From NCBI GenBank assembly GCA_045601045.1, contig JAZRZA010000019.1:17252-81251 (forward strand): a DNA stretch of 64,000 nt, in the 5' to 3' direction. Position numbers and translations under genes: made by a program. The stretch's first letter is position 1. Each line of letters starts with the position of its first letter. This DNA comes from UBA1181 sp045601045 (GTDB taxonomy: Bacteria; Bacteroidota; Bacteroidia; Bacteroidales; Paludibacteraceae). Positions 16,111 to 25,900 of this stretch are shown in pieces. The notes under the pieces are model-generated. The model was given only the letters and a program-made list of their open reading frames with translations, searched no databases and was not told the origin of the DNA.

Positions 16111-16305
16111 ATGAGTGCTGTAAAAAAGTATATCGAAGAATCATACGACGAACTTGTTAATAAAGTATCTTGGCCTAGCACAAAAGAGGTGATCAATCAA
16201 GCGATAGTAGTTCTATTTGCTTCCCTGCTTCTTGCTTTGATCATTTTTGGTGTCGACAAGTTTTTTGAATGGGTGATGAAGGTTATTTACCAAGTGTTGT
16301 CTTAA
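16111..16305 (+). CDS. secE: Preprotein translocase subunit SecE
   Basis: 64 residues, the short single-helix form. It clamps SecY in the inner-membrane translocon. The amphipathic N-terminal part carries the conserved KVSWPSTKEV motif (about 18-27) and is followed by one membrane helix (about 31-52). The start at 16111 is chosen since the open frame upstream runs through tRNA-Trp. It stands 14 bases before nusG. Confidence 0.95.
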   Translation: MSAVKKYIEESYDELVNKVSWPSTKEVINQAIVVLFASLLLALIIFGVDKFFEWVMKVIYQVLS

Positions 16306-16319
16306 TTAAATCTTTAAAC

Positions 16320-16874
16320 ATGTCTGAATCAGGAAAGAAATGGTACGTTTTGCGTGCTATTAGTGGAAAGGAAAGCAAGGTACGTGAGTATATTGAATGT
16401 GAAATCAATAACTCTGATCTTGGTAAGTACGTCTCACAAGTAATGATTCCAACAGAGCGTGTTTATCAGGTTAGAAATGGCAAAAAAGTTTCCAAAGAAC
16501 GTAGTTACCTTCCCGGTTATGTCTTAGTTGAGGCTGAGCTTGTCGGAGAGGTACCTCATCGTTTATCTGAGATGCCTAACGTTATAGGCTTTTTAGGTGA
16601 CGGATCTAAGAAAACTGAGCCAGTTCCTTTGAGACAATCAGAGGTAAATCGCATCTTGGGTCGCATCGATGAGATGGAAGAGCCTGAGACTGAGATACAA
16701 TCTGCTTCATTTACTGAGGGTGAGACCGTCAAGGTTAATTATGGACCATTTAGTGGCTTCAGCGGTATTATCGAGGAAGTTAATATGGAACGTAAGAAAC
16801 TTAAAGTTATGGTTAAAATCTTTGGACGAAAGACTCCACTAGAGCTAGGCTTTATGCAAGTGGAAAAGGAGTGA
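16320..16874 (+). CDS. nusG: Transcription termination/antitermination protein NusG
   Basis: 184 residues. The N-terminal NGN domain starts KKWYVLRAISGKE and binds RNA polymerase; the C-terminal KOW domain (about 128-184, GETVKVNYGPFSGFSGIIEEV) contacts Rho or ribosomal protein S10. The start at 16320 lies just after the secE stop; the open frame runs 17 codons further up but overlaps secE. Confidence 0.97.
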   Translation: MSESGKKWYVLRAISGKESKVREYIECEINNSDLGKYVSQVMIPTERVYQVRNGKKVSKERSYLPGYVLVEAELVGEVPHRLSEMPNVIGFLGDGSKKTEPVPLRQSEVNRILGRIDEMEEPETEIQSASFTEGETVKVNYGPFSGFSGIIEEVNMERKKLKVMVKIFGRKTPLELGFMQVEKE

Positions 16875-16913
16875 TTCCTTTTCTCAATATAATCAATTTT
16901 AATAATTAGTAAA

Positions 16914-17357
16914 ATGGCTAAAGAAGTTGCTGGATTTATCAAATTGCAGATAAAAGGTGGCGCAGCAAACCCTTCTCCTCCAGTAGGACCAGCTTTGGGT
17001 TCTAAGGGTATCAACATCATGGATTTTTGCAAGCAATTTAATGCAAGAACCCAAGATAAAGCAGGAAAGGTATTGCCAGTTGTCATTACTTATTATGCTG
17101 ATAAGTCTTTTGATTTTGTCGTTAAGACTCCTCCGGTTGCAGTTCAATTGCTTGAGGTAACTAAGCAAAAGAGCGGTTCCGCTGAGCCAAACAGAAAGAA
17201 GATTGCTGAGATCACTTGGGAGCAGGTGAGAGCAATTGCACAAGACAAGATGACTGATTTGAACTGCTTTACAGTTGAGTCTGCCATGACAATGGTAGCT
17301 GGTACTGCAAGAAGCATGGGTATCACCGTTAAGGGCGATTTTCCTGGTAACAATTAA
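16914..17357 (+). CDS. rplK: 50S ribosomal protein uL11
   Basis: 147 residues. It starts MAKEVAGFIKLQIKGGAANP and has the PPVGPALGSKGINIMDFCKQFNART block of the N-terminal domain (shown in part) and a C-terminal rRNA-binding domain ending GITVKGDF. It forms the base of the L7/L12 stalk. It is 39 bases after nusG and 17 before rplA. Confidence 0.98.
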   Translation: MAKEVAGFIKLQIKGGAANPSPPVGPALGSKGINIMDFCKQFNARTQDKAGKVLPVVITYYADKSFDFVVKTPPVAVQLLEVTKQKSGSAEPNRKKIAEITWEQVRAIAQDKMTDLNCFTVESAMTMVAGTARSMGITVKGDFPGNN

Positions 17358-17374
17358 TTAATACTTCAATTGAA

Positions 17375-18067
17375 ATGGGTAAACTTACAAAAAATCAAAA
17401 GTTAGCTTTAGAGAAGATTGAAGCAGGAAAATCTTACTCTTTGAAAGAGGCTTCATCTTTGGTGAAGGAAATTACTACCACCAAGTTCGATGCTTCTGTT
17501 GATATTGATGTTCGCTTGGGTGTTGATCCAAGAAAGGCTAATCAAATGGTTCGTGGCGTCGTATCTTTGCCTGCAGGAACTGGTAAGTCAGTTCGTGTAT
17601 TGGCTCTTTGTACTCCAGATGCAGAGGCTGATGCAAAAGCTGCTGGTGCTGACTACGTTGGTCTTGACGAGTATATCGAGAAGATCAAAGGTGGTTGGAC
17701 AGATGTTGATGTTATCATTACCATGCCATCTATCATGGGTAAAATCGGTGCGCTAGGTAGAGTGTTGGGTCCTCGTGGCTTGATGCCAAACCCTAAGAGC
17801 GGAACTGTTACCAATGAGGTTGGTAAGGCTGTTAAAGAGGTAAAACAAGGAAAGATCGATTTCAAGGTTGATAAGTCTGGTATCGTTCACACTTCAATTG
17901 GTAAGGTGTCTTTCTCACCTGAACAAATTTATGAGAACGCTCATGCATTTATCGACACATTGATTAAGTTGAAACCTACTACTTCTAAAGGTGTCTATAT
18001 TAAGAGCATCTTCCTTTCTAGTACAATGAGTCAAGGTATCAAAATTGACCCAAAATCAGTAGAATAA
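17375..18067 (+). CDS. rplA: 50S ribosomal protein uL1
   Basis: 230 residues, full length. The conserved MGKIGALGRVLGPRGLMPNPKSGTV region (residues about 120-145, partly quoted) marks L1, which forms the mobile stalk at the E site and in many bacteria represses the L11-L1 operon. The leader before rplK is only 39 bases, and no obvious L1-binding mimic was recognised there. Confidence 0.98.
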   Translation: MGKLTKNQKLALEKIEAGKSYSLKEASSLVKEITTTKFDASVDIDVRLGVDPRKANQMVRGVVSLPAGTGKSVRVLALCTPDAEADAKAAGADYVGLDEYIEKIKGGWTDVDVIITMPSIMGKIGALGRVLGPRGLMPNPKSGTVTNEVGKAVKEVKQGKIDFKVDKSGIVHTSIGKVSFSPEQIYENAHAFIDTLIKLKPTTSKGVYIKSIFLSSTMSQGIKIDPKSVE

Positions 18068-18084
18068 TTTAATATCGATTGAAC

Positions 18085-18591
18085 ATGAAAAAGGAAGATA
18101 AAGTTGTAGTCATCGATCAGGTACTTGCAAACTTGAATGATTATAGTCATTTCTATATCGCTGATGCTGCTGGTTTGACTGCTGATCTGACAAGTGATAT
18201 TAGACGTGCTTGTTTCAAGAACGAGATAAAGTTATTAGTCGTTAAGAATACTTTGTTGAAGAAGGCTTTGGAAAAGAAGGGTGATTTCTCACCTTTGTTC
18301 CCTGCTTTGGAGGGTCCATCAGCCTTGATGCTTTGCAACACAGGTAATGCGCCTGCTAAGTTGATCAAAGAGTTCAGCAAGGGTAATAAGGTAGGTAAGC
18401 CTGTCTTGAAGGCTGCTTTTGTTGAGGATGGCTTCTATGTAGGAGCTGATCAATTGGATACATTGGCTGCAATTAAGAGCAAGAACGAACTTATCGGCGA
18501 CATTATTACTTTGTTGCAGTCTCCTATGAGAAACATTATTTCAGCTCTTCAAAACAAAGAAAAAGAAGAGGAAACAACAAACAACGAATAA
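18085..18591 (+). CDS. rplJ: 50S ribosomal protein uL10
   Basis: 168 residues from the ATG at 18085 (a TTG two codons earlier is less likely). It anchors L7/L12 dimers through the C-terminal helix (about 135-168, ending in a Glu-rich tail). Only 17 bases separate it from rplA, so there is no room for the long L10-binding leader known in E. coli. Confidence 0.97.
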   Translation: MKKEDKVVVIDQVLANLNDYSHFYIADAAGLTADLTSDIRRACFKNEIKLLVVKNTLLKKALEKKGDFSPLFPALEGPSALMLCNTGNAPAKLIKEFSKGNKVGKPVLKAAFVEDGFYVGADQLDTLAAIKSKNELIGDIITLLQSPMRNIISALQNKEKEEETTNNE

Positions 18592-18624
18592 AAAAGATTA
18601 TTAATATTAAAGTATTTTAATAAC

Positions 18625-18993
18625 ATGGCAGATTTGAAAGCTTTCGCAGAACAATTAGTTAACTTGACTGTAAAAGAGGTTAATGAACTTGCAGATATTT
18701 TGAAGGAAGAGTATGGTATCGAGCCAGCTGCTGTTGCAGTTGCCGTTGCTGCTGGTCCTGCTGCTGCTGCTGAGGAGGAGAAGACATCATTTGATGTAGT
18801 TTTGAAGTCAGCAGGTGCAAACAAGCTAGCTATTGTTAAGTTGGTTAAGGAGTTGACTGGTCTTGGCTTGAAAGAGGCTAAGGATATGGTTGACGGTGCT
18901 CCTAGTACTATTAAAGAAGGTCTTGCAAAGGCTGATGCTGAAGGTCTTAAGAAGCAACTTGAAGAGGCTGGAGCTGAAGTTGAACTTAAATAG
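18625..18993 (+). CDS. rplL: 50S ribosomal protein bL12 (L7/L12)
   Basis: 122 residues. The N-terminal dimerisation helices (about 1-35) are joined by an Ala-rich hinge (VAVAVAAGPAAAAEEE) to the C-terminal domain with KLAIVKLVKELTGLGLKEAKDMVDGAP (quoted in part), the site that recruits elongation factors. It is followed by an attenuator-like hairpin before rpoB. Confidence 0.98.
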   Translation: MADLKAFAEQLVNLTVKEVNELADILKEEYGIEPAAVAVAVAAGPAAAAEEEKTSFDVVLKSAGANKLAIVKLVKELTGLGLKEAKDMVDGAPSTIKEGLAKADAEGLKKQLEEAGAEVELK

Positions 18994-18996
18994 TAC

Positions 18997-19053
18997 AGGT
19001 TCTGTTTACAGAACTTTGGTTTAGAACCTTATGTAAAGGTTCTAAACCTTTTT
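18997..19053 (+). terminator. Terminator/attenuator between rplL and rpoB
   Basis: A 13-bp perfect stem, GGTTTAGAACCTT (19018-19030) with AAGGTTCTAAACC (19036-19048), has loop ATGTA and is followed by TTTTT (19049-19053). An upstream copy of AGGTTCT (18997-19003) can pair instead with AGAACCT (19023-19029), or locally with CAGAAC (19009-19014). Thus the terminator arm has a competing partner, as in attenuators. The rpoB ATG is 44 bases downstream. Confidence 0.8.
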
Positions 19054-19096
19054 ATGTCTATATATATTTTTTGAGTTCACTTAATATCTTCGATAA

Positions 19097-22000
19097 ATGT
19101 CTTCTATTGAAAATAAACAAAGAGTTAGTTTTGCCTCTGTCAAGAAGCCTTTCGAATATCCGGACTTTCTTGAAGTGCAATTAAAATCTTTTAGGGATTT
19201 CTTCCAGTTGGACACACCCCCAGAGCAAAGAAAGAATGAGGGTATGTACAAGGTATTTGCGGAAAATTTCCCAATTGCAGATACACGTAATAACTTTGTC
19301 CTTGAATTCTTGGATTATTACATCGATCCTTCTCGTTATAGCATCGATGAGTGTATCGAAAGAGGCCTTACGTATTGTGTGCCTTTGAAGGCTAAGTTAA
19401 AATTATACTGTACAGATCCTGATCACGAGGATTTTGAGACTATTATCCAAGACGTCTATTTGGGTCAAATCCCATACATGACTGATAAAGGAACTTTTGT
19501 TATCAATGGTGCTGAGCGTGTAGTTGTATCTCAGTTGCACCGTTCTCCTGGCGTATTCTTTGGACAAAGTATGCACGCCAATGGTACTAAGCTTTATTCA
19601 GCTCGTATCATCCCATTCAAAGGTTCTTGGATCGAGTTCGCTACAGACATTAACAATGTGATGTATGCTTACATCGACCGTAAGAAGAAATTACCGGTAA
19701 CCACATTGTTGCGTGCTATCGGTTATGAAAGCGATAAAGATATTCTCGAAATTTTCGGTCTTGCTGAAGAGATTAAGGTTTCTAAGGCATCATTGAAGAA
19801 GGTGGAGGGCAGAAAGTTAGCCGCTCGTGTTTTGAAGGCATGGGTAGAGGACTTTGTTGATGAAGATACTGGTGAGGTTGTTTCTATCGAGCGTCACGAG
19901 GTCGTGATCGATCGTGAGACAATCTTGGAGAAGGATCATATTCAAATGATTCTTGATTCTGGTGTTCAAACTATCTTGTTGCATAAGGATGATCAAAATC
20001 TTTCTGATTACGAGATTATCTATAACACCCTTCAAAAAGATTCAAGTAACTCTGAAAAAGAGGCTATTTTCTATATTTACCGAGTTCTTCGTAACGCTGA
20101 GCCTGCTGATGAAAATGCAGCACGTGAGGTTATCCAAAGCTTGTTCTTCTCTGAGAAGCGATATGATTTGGGTGAAGTTGGTCGTTACAGAATTAACAAC
20201 AAACTCGGTCTTAAGACTGATATGAACGTTGGTGTCCTTACCAATGAGGATATCATCGAGATCATCAAGTATTTGATCGAATTGATTAACTCCAAGGCTG
20301 ATGTCGATGATATCGACCACTTGAGCAATCGTCGCGTACGTACTGTAGGCGAGCAATTGTATAATCAATTCGGCGTTGGTTTGGCTAGAATGGCTAGAAC
20401 CATTCGTGAGCGTATGAACGTTCGCGACAATGAGGTGTTTACTCCAATCGATTTGATCAATGCGAAGACTATCTCTTCTGTGATCAACTCATTCTTTGGA
20501 ACTAACGCCCTTTCTCAGTTTATGGATCAAACCAACCCATTGGCTGAGATTACTCACAAGCGTCGTTTGTCAGCCCTAGGTCCTGGCGGTCTTTCTCGTG
20601 AGCGTGCAGGTTTCGAGGTGCGTGACGTACACTATACACATTATGGTCGTCTTTGTCCTATTGAGACTCCGGAAGGTCCGAATATCGGTTTGATTTCTTC
20701 TTTGTGTGTATACGCGAAGATCAATGATCTTGGATTTATCGAGACTCCTTATCGTATCGTTAAAGATGGTAAGGCTGATATTTCTGAGAACGGTGTTCAA
20801 TATATGACTGCCGAAGAGGAAGAGGGTAAAGTGATCGCACAAGGAAATGCTCAATTGAACGAGGATGGATCATTTGTTTCAGACAAGGTGAAAGCTCGTA
20901 TGTTGGGTGACTTCCCGGTTGTAGAGCCAACTGAGTTGGATTTGATGGATGTTGCTCCTGCTCAGATCGCATCTATCGCCGCATCTTTGATTCCTTTCCT
21001 TGAGCACGATGATGCGAACCGTGCATTGATGGGATCTAACATGATGCGCCAGGCAGTTCCTTTGTTGAGAACAGAGTCTCCAATTGTCGGTACTGGTATC
21101 GAAGGTAAGTTGGCTCGTGACTCACGTACTCAAATCGCTGCTGAGGGTGCAGGTGTTGTTGAATTTGTTGATGCAAGTGTGATCAAGATCCGTTACGATA
21201 GAACAGAGGATGAGGAGTTCGTAAACTTCGAGTCTGCTTTGAAAGAGTATCGTATCCCTAAATTCAGAAAGACCAACCAAAGTACCACTATCGACTTGCG
21301 TCCAATTGTTACGAGAGGACAGCGCGTTGAGAAAGGCCAAATCTTGACAGAGGGTTATTCAACTCAAAACGGTGAGTTGGCTATTGGTAAGAACTTGTTG
21401 GTTGCGTTCATGCCTTGGAAGGGTTACAATTATGAGGATGCTATCGTAATCAACGAGAAAGTATGTAAATATGATATTTTCACTTCCGTTCACGTAGACG
21501 AGTACCAATTGGAGGTTCGCGAGACTAAGCGTGGTATGGAAGAGCTTACCGCAGATATTCCTAACGTAAGTGAGGAGGCTACCCGCAATTTGGACGAGCA
21601 CGGTATCATTCGTGTCGGTGCATTTGTTGAGCCTGGTGATATCTTGATCGGTAAGATTACTCCTAAGGGTGAGTCTGATCCTTCTCCTGAGGAGAAGTTG
21701 CTTCGCGCCATCTTCGGTGATAAGGCCGGTGATGTGAAGGATGCTTCTTTGAAGGCTACTCCATCTTTGAGAGGTGTGGTTGTTGATCAAAAATTGTTCT
21801 CTAAGGCGATGAAGACTCGCAAGGAGCGTATGACTGAGAAGAACAACCTTCCTAAAATTGAGGAGGAGTTTAACCAGAAGGCTGCTGAATTGAAGAATAT
21901 TCTCGTTGATAAACTTCAAGTTTTGACTAGCGGTAAGACATCTCAAGGTGTAAAGGATTTCTTGGGAACTGATGTGATCGCGAAGGGCGCTAAGTTCACT

Positions 22001-22909
22001 AAGAAAGCGTTGGAGGAGCTTGACTATACAACTATTCAGTTGAGCAAGTGGACTTCTGACGCTCACAAGAATGATATGATCCATGATTTGATCATGAATT
22101 ATATCAGAAAGTACAAAGAGTTGGATGCTGCGAACAAACGTAAGAAGTTCAACCTAATGATTGGAGATGAGCTTCCTGCTGGAATTGTTCAATTGGTAAA
22201 GGTTTATATCGCCAAGAAGCGTAAGATCCGTGTAGGAGATAAGATGGCAGGTCGTCACGGTAACAAGGGTATCGTCTCTCGTATCGTTAGACAAGAGGAT
22301 ATGCCATTCTTGGAGGATGGAACGCCAGTGGATATCGTTTTGAATCCGTTGGGTGTGCCTTCTCGTATGAACTTGGGTCAGATCTTCGAGACCGTTCTTG
22401 GATGGGCGGGAATGAAGTTAGGCCATAAGTTCGCTACCCCAATCTTTGATGGTGCTACTTTGGATGATTTGAATGAGTGGACAGATAAGGCTGGTGTACC
22501 AAGATATGGTAAGACTTATTTGTGTGATGGTGGTACCGGTGAGCGTTTTGACCAACCTGCTACAGTAGGTGTGATCTATATGTTGAAGTTGGGTCACATG
22601 GTTGATGATAAGATGCACGCGCGTTCTATCGGTCCTTACTCATTGATTACTCAACAACCTCTTGGTGGTAAGGCTCAATTCGGTGGTCAACGTTTCGGAG
22701 AGATGGAGGTTTGGGCACTCGAGGCATTCGGTGCATCCCACATTCTTCAAGAGATTTTGACTATCAAGTCAGATGACGTAACAGGTCGTGCTCGCGCTTA
22801 CGAGTCAATCGTTAAGGGTGAACCAATGCCACCTGCAGGTATCCCAGAGTCTTTGAACGTGTTGTTGCACGAGTTGAGAGGTTTGGGCTTGAGTATTACG
22901 CTTGATTAA
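19097..22909 (+). CDS. rpoB: DNA-directed RNA polymerase subunit beta
   Basis: 1270 residues, as usual in Bacteroidota. It forms half of the active-site cleft. The rifampicin pocket at about residues 465-500 reads LSQFMDQTNP...THKRRLSALGPGG, with the Gln, Asp, His, Arg and Ser positions that change in resistant mutants all in the wild-type state. Further on, RVGDKMAGRHGNKGIVS and the C-terminal GGQRFGEMEVWALEAFGA blocks are clear. The start follows the attenuator; rpoC begins 27 bases after the stop. Confidence 0.99.
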   Translation: MSSIENKQRVSFASVKKPFEYPDFLEVQLKSFRDFFQLDTPPEQRKNEGMYKVFAENFPIADTRNNFVLEFLDYYIDPSRYSIDECIERGLTYCVPLKAKLKLYCTDPDHEDFETIIQDVYLGQIPYMTDKGTFVINGAERVVVSQLHRSPGVFFGQSMHANGTKLYSARIIPFKGSWIEFATDINNVMYAYIDRKKKLPVTTLLRAIGYESDKDILEIFGLAEEIKVSKASLKKVEGRKLAARVLKAWVEDFVDEDTGEVVSIERHEVVIDRETILEKDHIQMILDSGVQTILLHKDDQNLSDYEIIYNTLQKDSSNSEKEAIFYIYRVLRNAEPADENAAREVIQSLFFSEKRYDLGEVGRYRINNKLGLKTDMNVGVLTNEDIIEIIKYLIELINSKADVDDIDHLSNRRVRTVGEQLYNQFGVGLARMARTIRERMNVRDNEVFTPIDLINAKTISSVINSFFGTNALSQFMDQTNPLAEITHKRRLSALGPGGLSRERAGFEVRDVHYTHYGRLCPIETPEGPNIGLISSLCVYAKINDLGFIETPYRIVKDGKADISENGVQYMTAEEEEGKVIAQGNAQLNEDGSFVSDKVKARMLGDFPVVEPTELDLMDVAPAQIASIAASLIPFLEHDDANRALMGSNMMRQAVPLLRTESPIVGTGIEGKLARDSRTQIAAEGAGVVEFVDASVIKIRYDRTEDEEFVNFESALKEYRIPKFRKTNQSTTIDLRPIVTRGQRVEKGQILTEGYSTQNGELAIGKNLLVAFMPWKGYNYEDAIVINEKVCKYDIFTSVHVDEYQLEVRETKRGMEELTADIPNVSEEATRNLDEHGIIRVGAFVEPGDILIGKITPKGESDPSPEEKLLRAIFGDKAGDVKDASLKATPSLRGVVVDQKLFSKAMKTRKERMTEKNNLPKIEEEFNQKAAELKNILVDKLQVLTSGKTSQGVKDFLGTDVIAKGAKFTKKALEELDYTTIQLSKWTSDAHKNDMIHDLIMNYIRKYKELDAANKRKKFNLMIGDELPAGIVQLVKVYIAKKRKIRVGDKMAGRHGNKGIVSRIVRQEDMPFLEDGTPVDIVLNPLGVPSRMNLGQIFETVLGWAGMKLGHKFATPIFDGATLDDLNEWTDKAGVPRYGKTYLCDGGTGERFDQPATVGVIYMLKLGHMVDDKMHARSIGPYSLITQQPLGGKAQFGGQRFGEMEVWALEAFGASHILQEILTIKSDDVTGRARAYESIVKGEPMPPAGIPESLNVLLHELRGLGLSITLD

Positions 22910-22936
22910 TTAGTATAACTCTTTTCAGTATATAAT

Positions 22937-25900
22937 ATGGCTTTTAAAAAAGATAGTAAGATAAAGAGTTCCTTCACCAAGATTTCAATTGGTTTGGCTT
23001 CTCCAGAAGAAATTTTGGAGGAGTCTAGCGGTGAGGTTCTAAAACCAGAAACCATCAATTACAGAACATATAAACCAGAAAGAGATGGTTTGTTCTGTGA
23101 GAGAATCTTCGGTCCAGTGAAGGATTACGAGTGCCATTGCGGTAAGTATAAACGTATCAGATATAAGGGTATCGTTTGTGACCGTTGTGGTGTGGAGGTT
23201 ACAGAGAAAAAGGTACGCCGTGAGCGTATGGGTCATATCCAACTTGTTGTTCCTGTGGCTCACATCTGGTACTTCCGTTCTTTGCCAAATAAGATCGGTT
23301 ATTTGTTGGGTATGCCAACAAAGAAAATGGATGCGGTTATCTACTATGAGCGTTATGTTGTCGTTCAACCAGGTATTATGGAGAACGAGGGCGTTACCGC
23401 GCAAGATTTGCTTACCGAAGAGGAGTATTTGGACATTATGGACAAGCTCCCTAAGGAGAATCAATTGTTGGAGGATACCGATCCAAATAAGTTCATTGCT
23501 AAGATGGGCGCCGAGGCTATCTATGACATGTTGCAACGCGTAGATCTTGATTCTCTCTCTTATGAGTTGAGAAATATGGCTGGTAAGGAGTCTTCTCAAC
23601 AACGTAAGACTGAGGCTTTGAAGCGTCTTCAAGTAGTAGAGGCATTCCGTGCTTCTAATGGAAGAAATAAGCCGGAGTGGATGATCGTTAAGATCGTTCC
23701 AGTTATTCCGCCAGAGTTACGTCCGTTGGTTCCATTGGATGGTGGTCGTTTCGCTACTTCCGATTTGAATGACTTGTATCGCCGCGTCATCATCAGAAAT
23801 AACCGTTTGAAGAGATTGATCGAGATCAAGGCTCCTGAGGTTATCCTTCGAAACGAGAAGCGTATGTTGCAAGAGGCTGTTGACTCATTGTTCGACAACT
23901 CTCGTAAGTCAAGCGCTGTTAAGACTGACGCTAACCGTCCATTGAAGTCATTGTCAGACTCTTTGAAGGGTAAGCAAGGACGTTTCCGTCAAAACTTGTT
24001 GGGTAAGCGTGTTGACTACTCAGCTCGTTCCGTTATCGTTGTTGGTCCAGAATTGAAGATGCACGAGTGTGGTCTTCCTAAGTATATGGCTGCTGAGCTT
24101 TACAAACCATTCGTAATCCGTAAGTTGATTGAGCGTGGTATTGTAAAGACCGTTAAGTCAGCGAAGAAGATTGTTGACCGTAAGGATCCTGTCGTTTGGG
24201 ATATTTTGGAGTATGTGATGAAGGGTCATCCAGTTCTCTTGAACCGTGCCCCTACTTTGCACCGTTTGGGTATCCAAGCATTCCAACCTAAGATGATCGA
24301 GGGTAAGGCAATTCAACTTCACCCATTGGCTTGTACCGCATTTAACGCCGACTTCGACGGTGACCAGATGGCTGTTCACTTGCCATTGGGTAATGAGGCC
24401 GTTTTGGAGGCGCAAATGTTGATGCTTGCATCTCATAATATTTTGAACCCTGCCAATGGTTCTCCTATCACCGTTCCTTCTCAGGACATGGTTTTGGGAT
24501 TGTACTATATCACTAAACCTAGAAAAGGTGCTCTCGGTGAAGGCTTGGTTTTCTACGGTATTGAGGAGGCAAAGATCGCTTATAACGAGAAGAAGGTTGA
24601 CCTTCACGCTCCGATTAAGGTGATCGTTAAGGATTTGAACGAGAATGGCGAATTGGTTGACACCATGATTGAGACAACCGTTGGTCGTTTGATCTTCAAT
24701 GAGAATGTTCCTCAAGAGGTGGGATATGTAAATACATTGATTACTAAGAAGTCTCTTCGTGAGATCATTAGCAATGTGATCAAGGTTTGTGGAGTGGCTC
24801 GTACCGCTCAGTTCCTTGATGATATCAAGAACTTGGGATACTATATGGCGTTTAGAGGTTGCTTGTCATTTAACCTCGAGAATGTGATTATCCCTAAGGA
24901 GAAGGATGAATTGGTACAGAAGGGTTATGACGAGGTTGCTGAGATCATGAATAACTATAACATGGGATTCATTACTTACAACGAGCGTTACAACCAAATC
25001 ATCGATACTTGGACTCACATCAACGCTGAGTTGTCAAATATTTTGATGAAGACTATTTCTTCTGATGACCAAGGATTCAACTCTGTATATATGATGCTTG
25101 ATTCCGGAGCCCGTGGTTCTAAAGAGCAGATTCGTCAGCTCTCCGGTATGCGTGGTTTGATGGCCAAGCCTCAAAAAGCAGGTGCAGAGGGTGGACAAAT
25201 TATCGAGAACCCGATCCTTTCTAACTTTAAGGAAGGTTTGTCAGTGTTGGAGTACTTTATCTCAACTCACGGTGCTCGTAAGGGTCTTGCCGATACCGCT
25301 TTGAAGACTGCCGATGCAGGTTACTTGACTCGTCGTTTGGTTGACGTGTCTCACGACGTGATCATCAACGAGGAGGATTGCGGTACATTGCGTGGTCTTG
25401 TCTGCACAGAATTGAAGAACAACGAAGAGGTTGTTGCCTCTTTGTATGAAAGAATATTGGGTCGTGTATCTGTTCACGATGTGATCCATCCATTGACTGG
25501 CGAGGTGATTGTCCGTTCTGGAGAGGAGATTCGTGAAGACGCCGCTCAAGCCATCCAAGATTCACCAATCGAGCGTGTTGAAATCCGCTCCGTATTGACT
25601 TGTGAGTCTAAGAAGGGTGTATGTGCTAAGTGTTACGGACGTAACCTTGCTACTGGACGTTTGGTTCAGAAGGGTGAGGCTGTCGGTGTCATCGCTGCAC
25701 AATCTATCGGTGAGCCAGGAACTCAGTTGACATTGCGTACGTTCCACGTCGGTGGTGTCGCTGGTAACATCGCCGCTGAGTCTAGCATCACTTCCCGTTA
25801 TGAAGGTAACATCGAGATCGACGAGCTTCGTACCGTTGATTCTGAGGATGAGAACGGTAACCCAGTTCAAATCGTTGTAAGCCGTTACACTGAGATGAGA

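Noticed and set aside
20490..20600. Rifampicin-resistance substitutions in rpoB
   Set aside because: The Gln, Asp, His, Arg and Ser positions of the pocket are all in the wild-type state.
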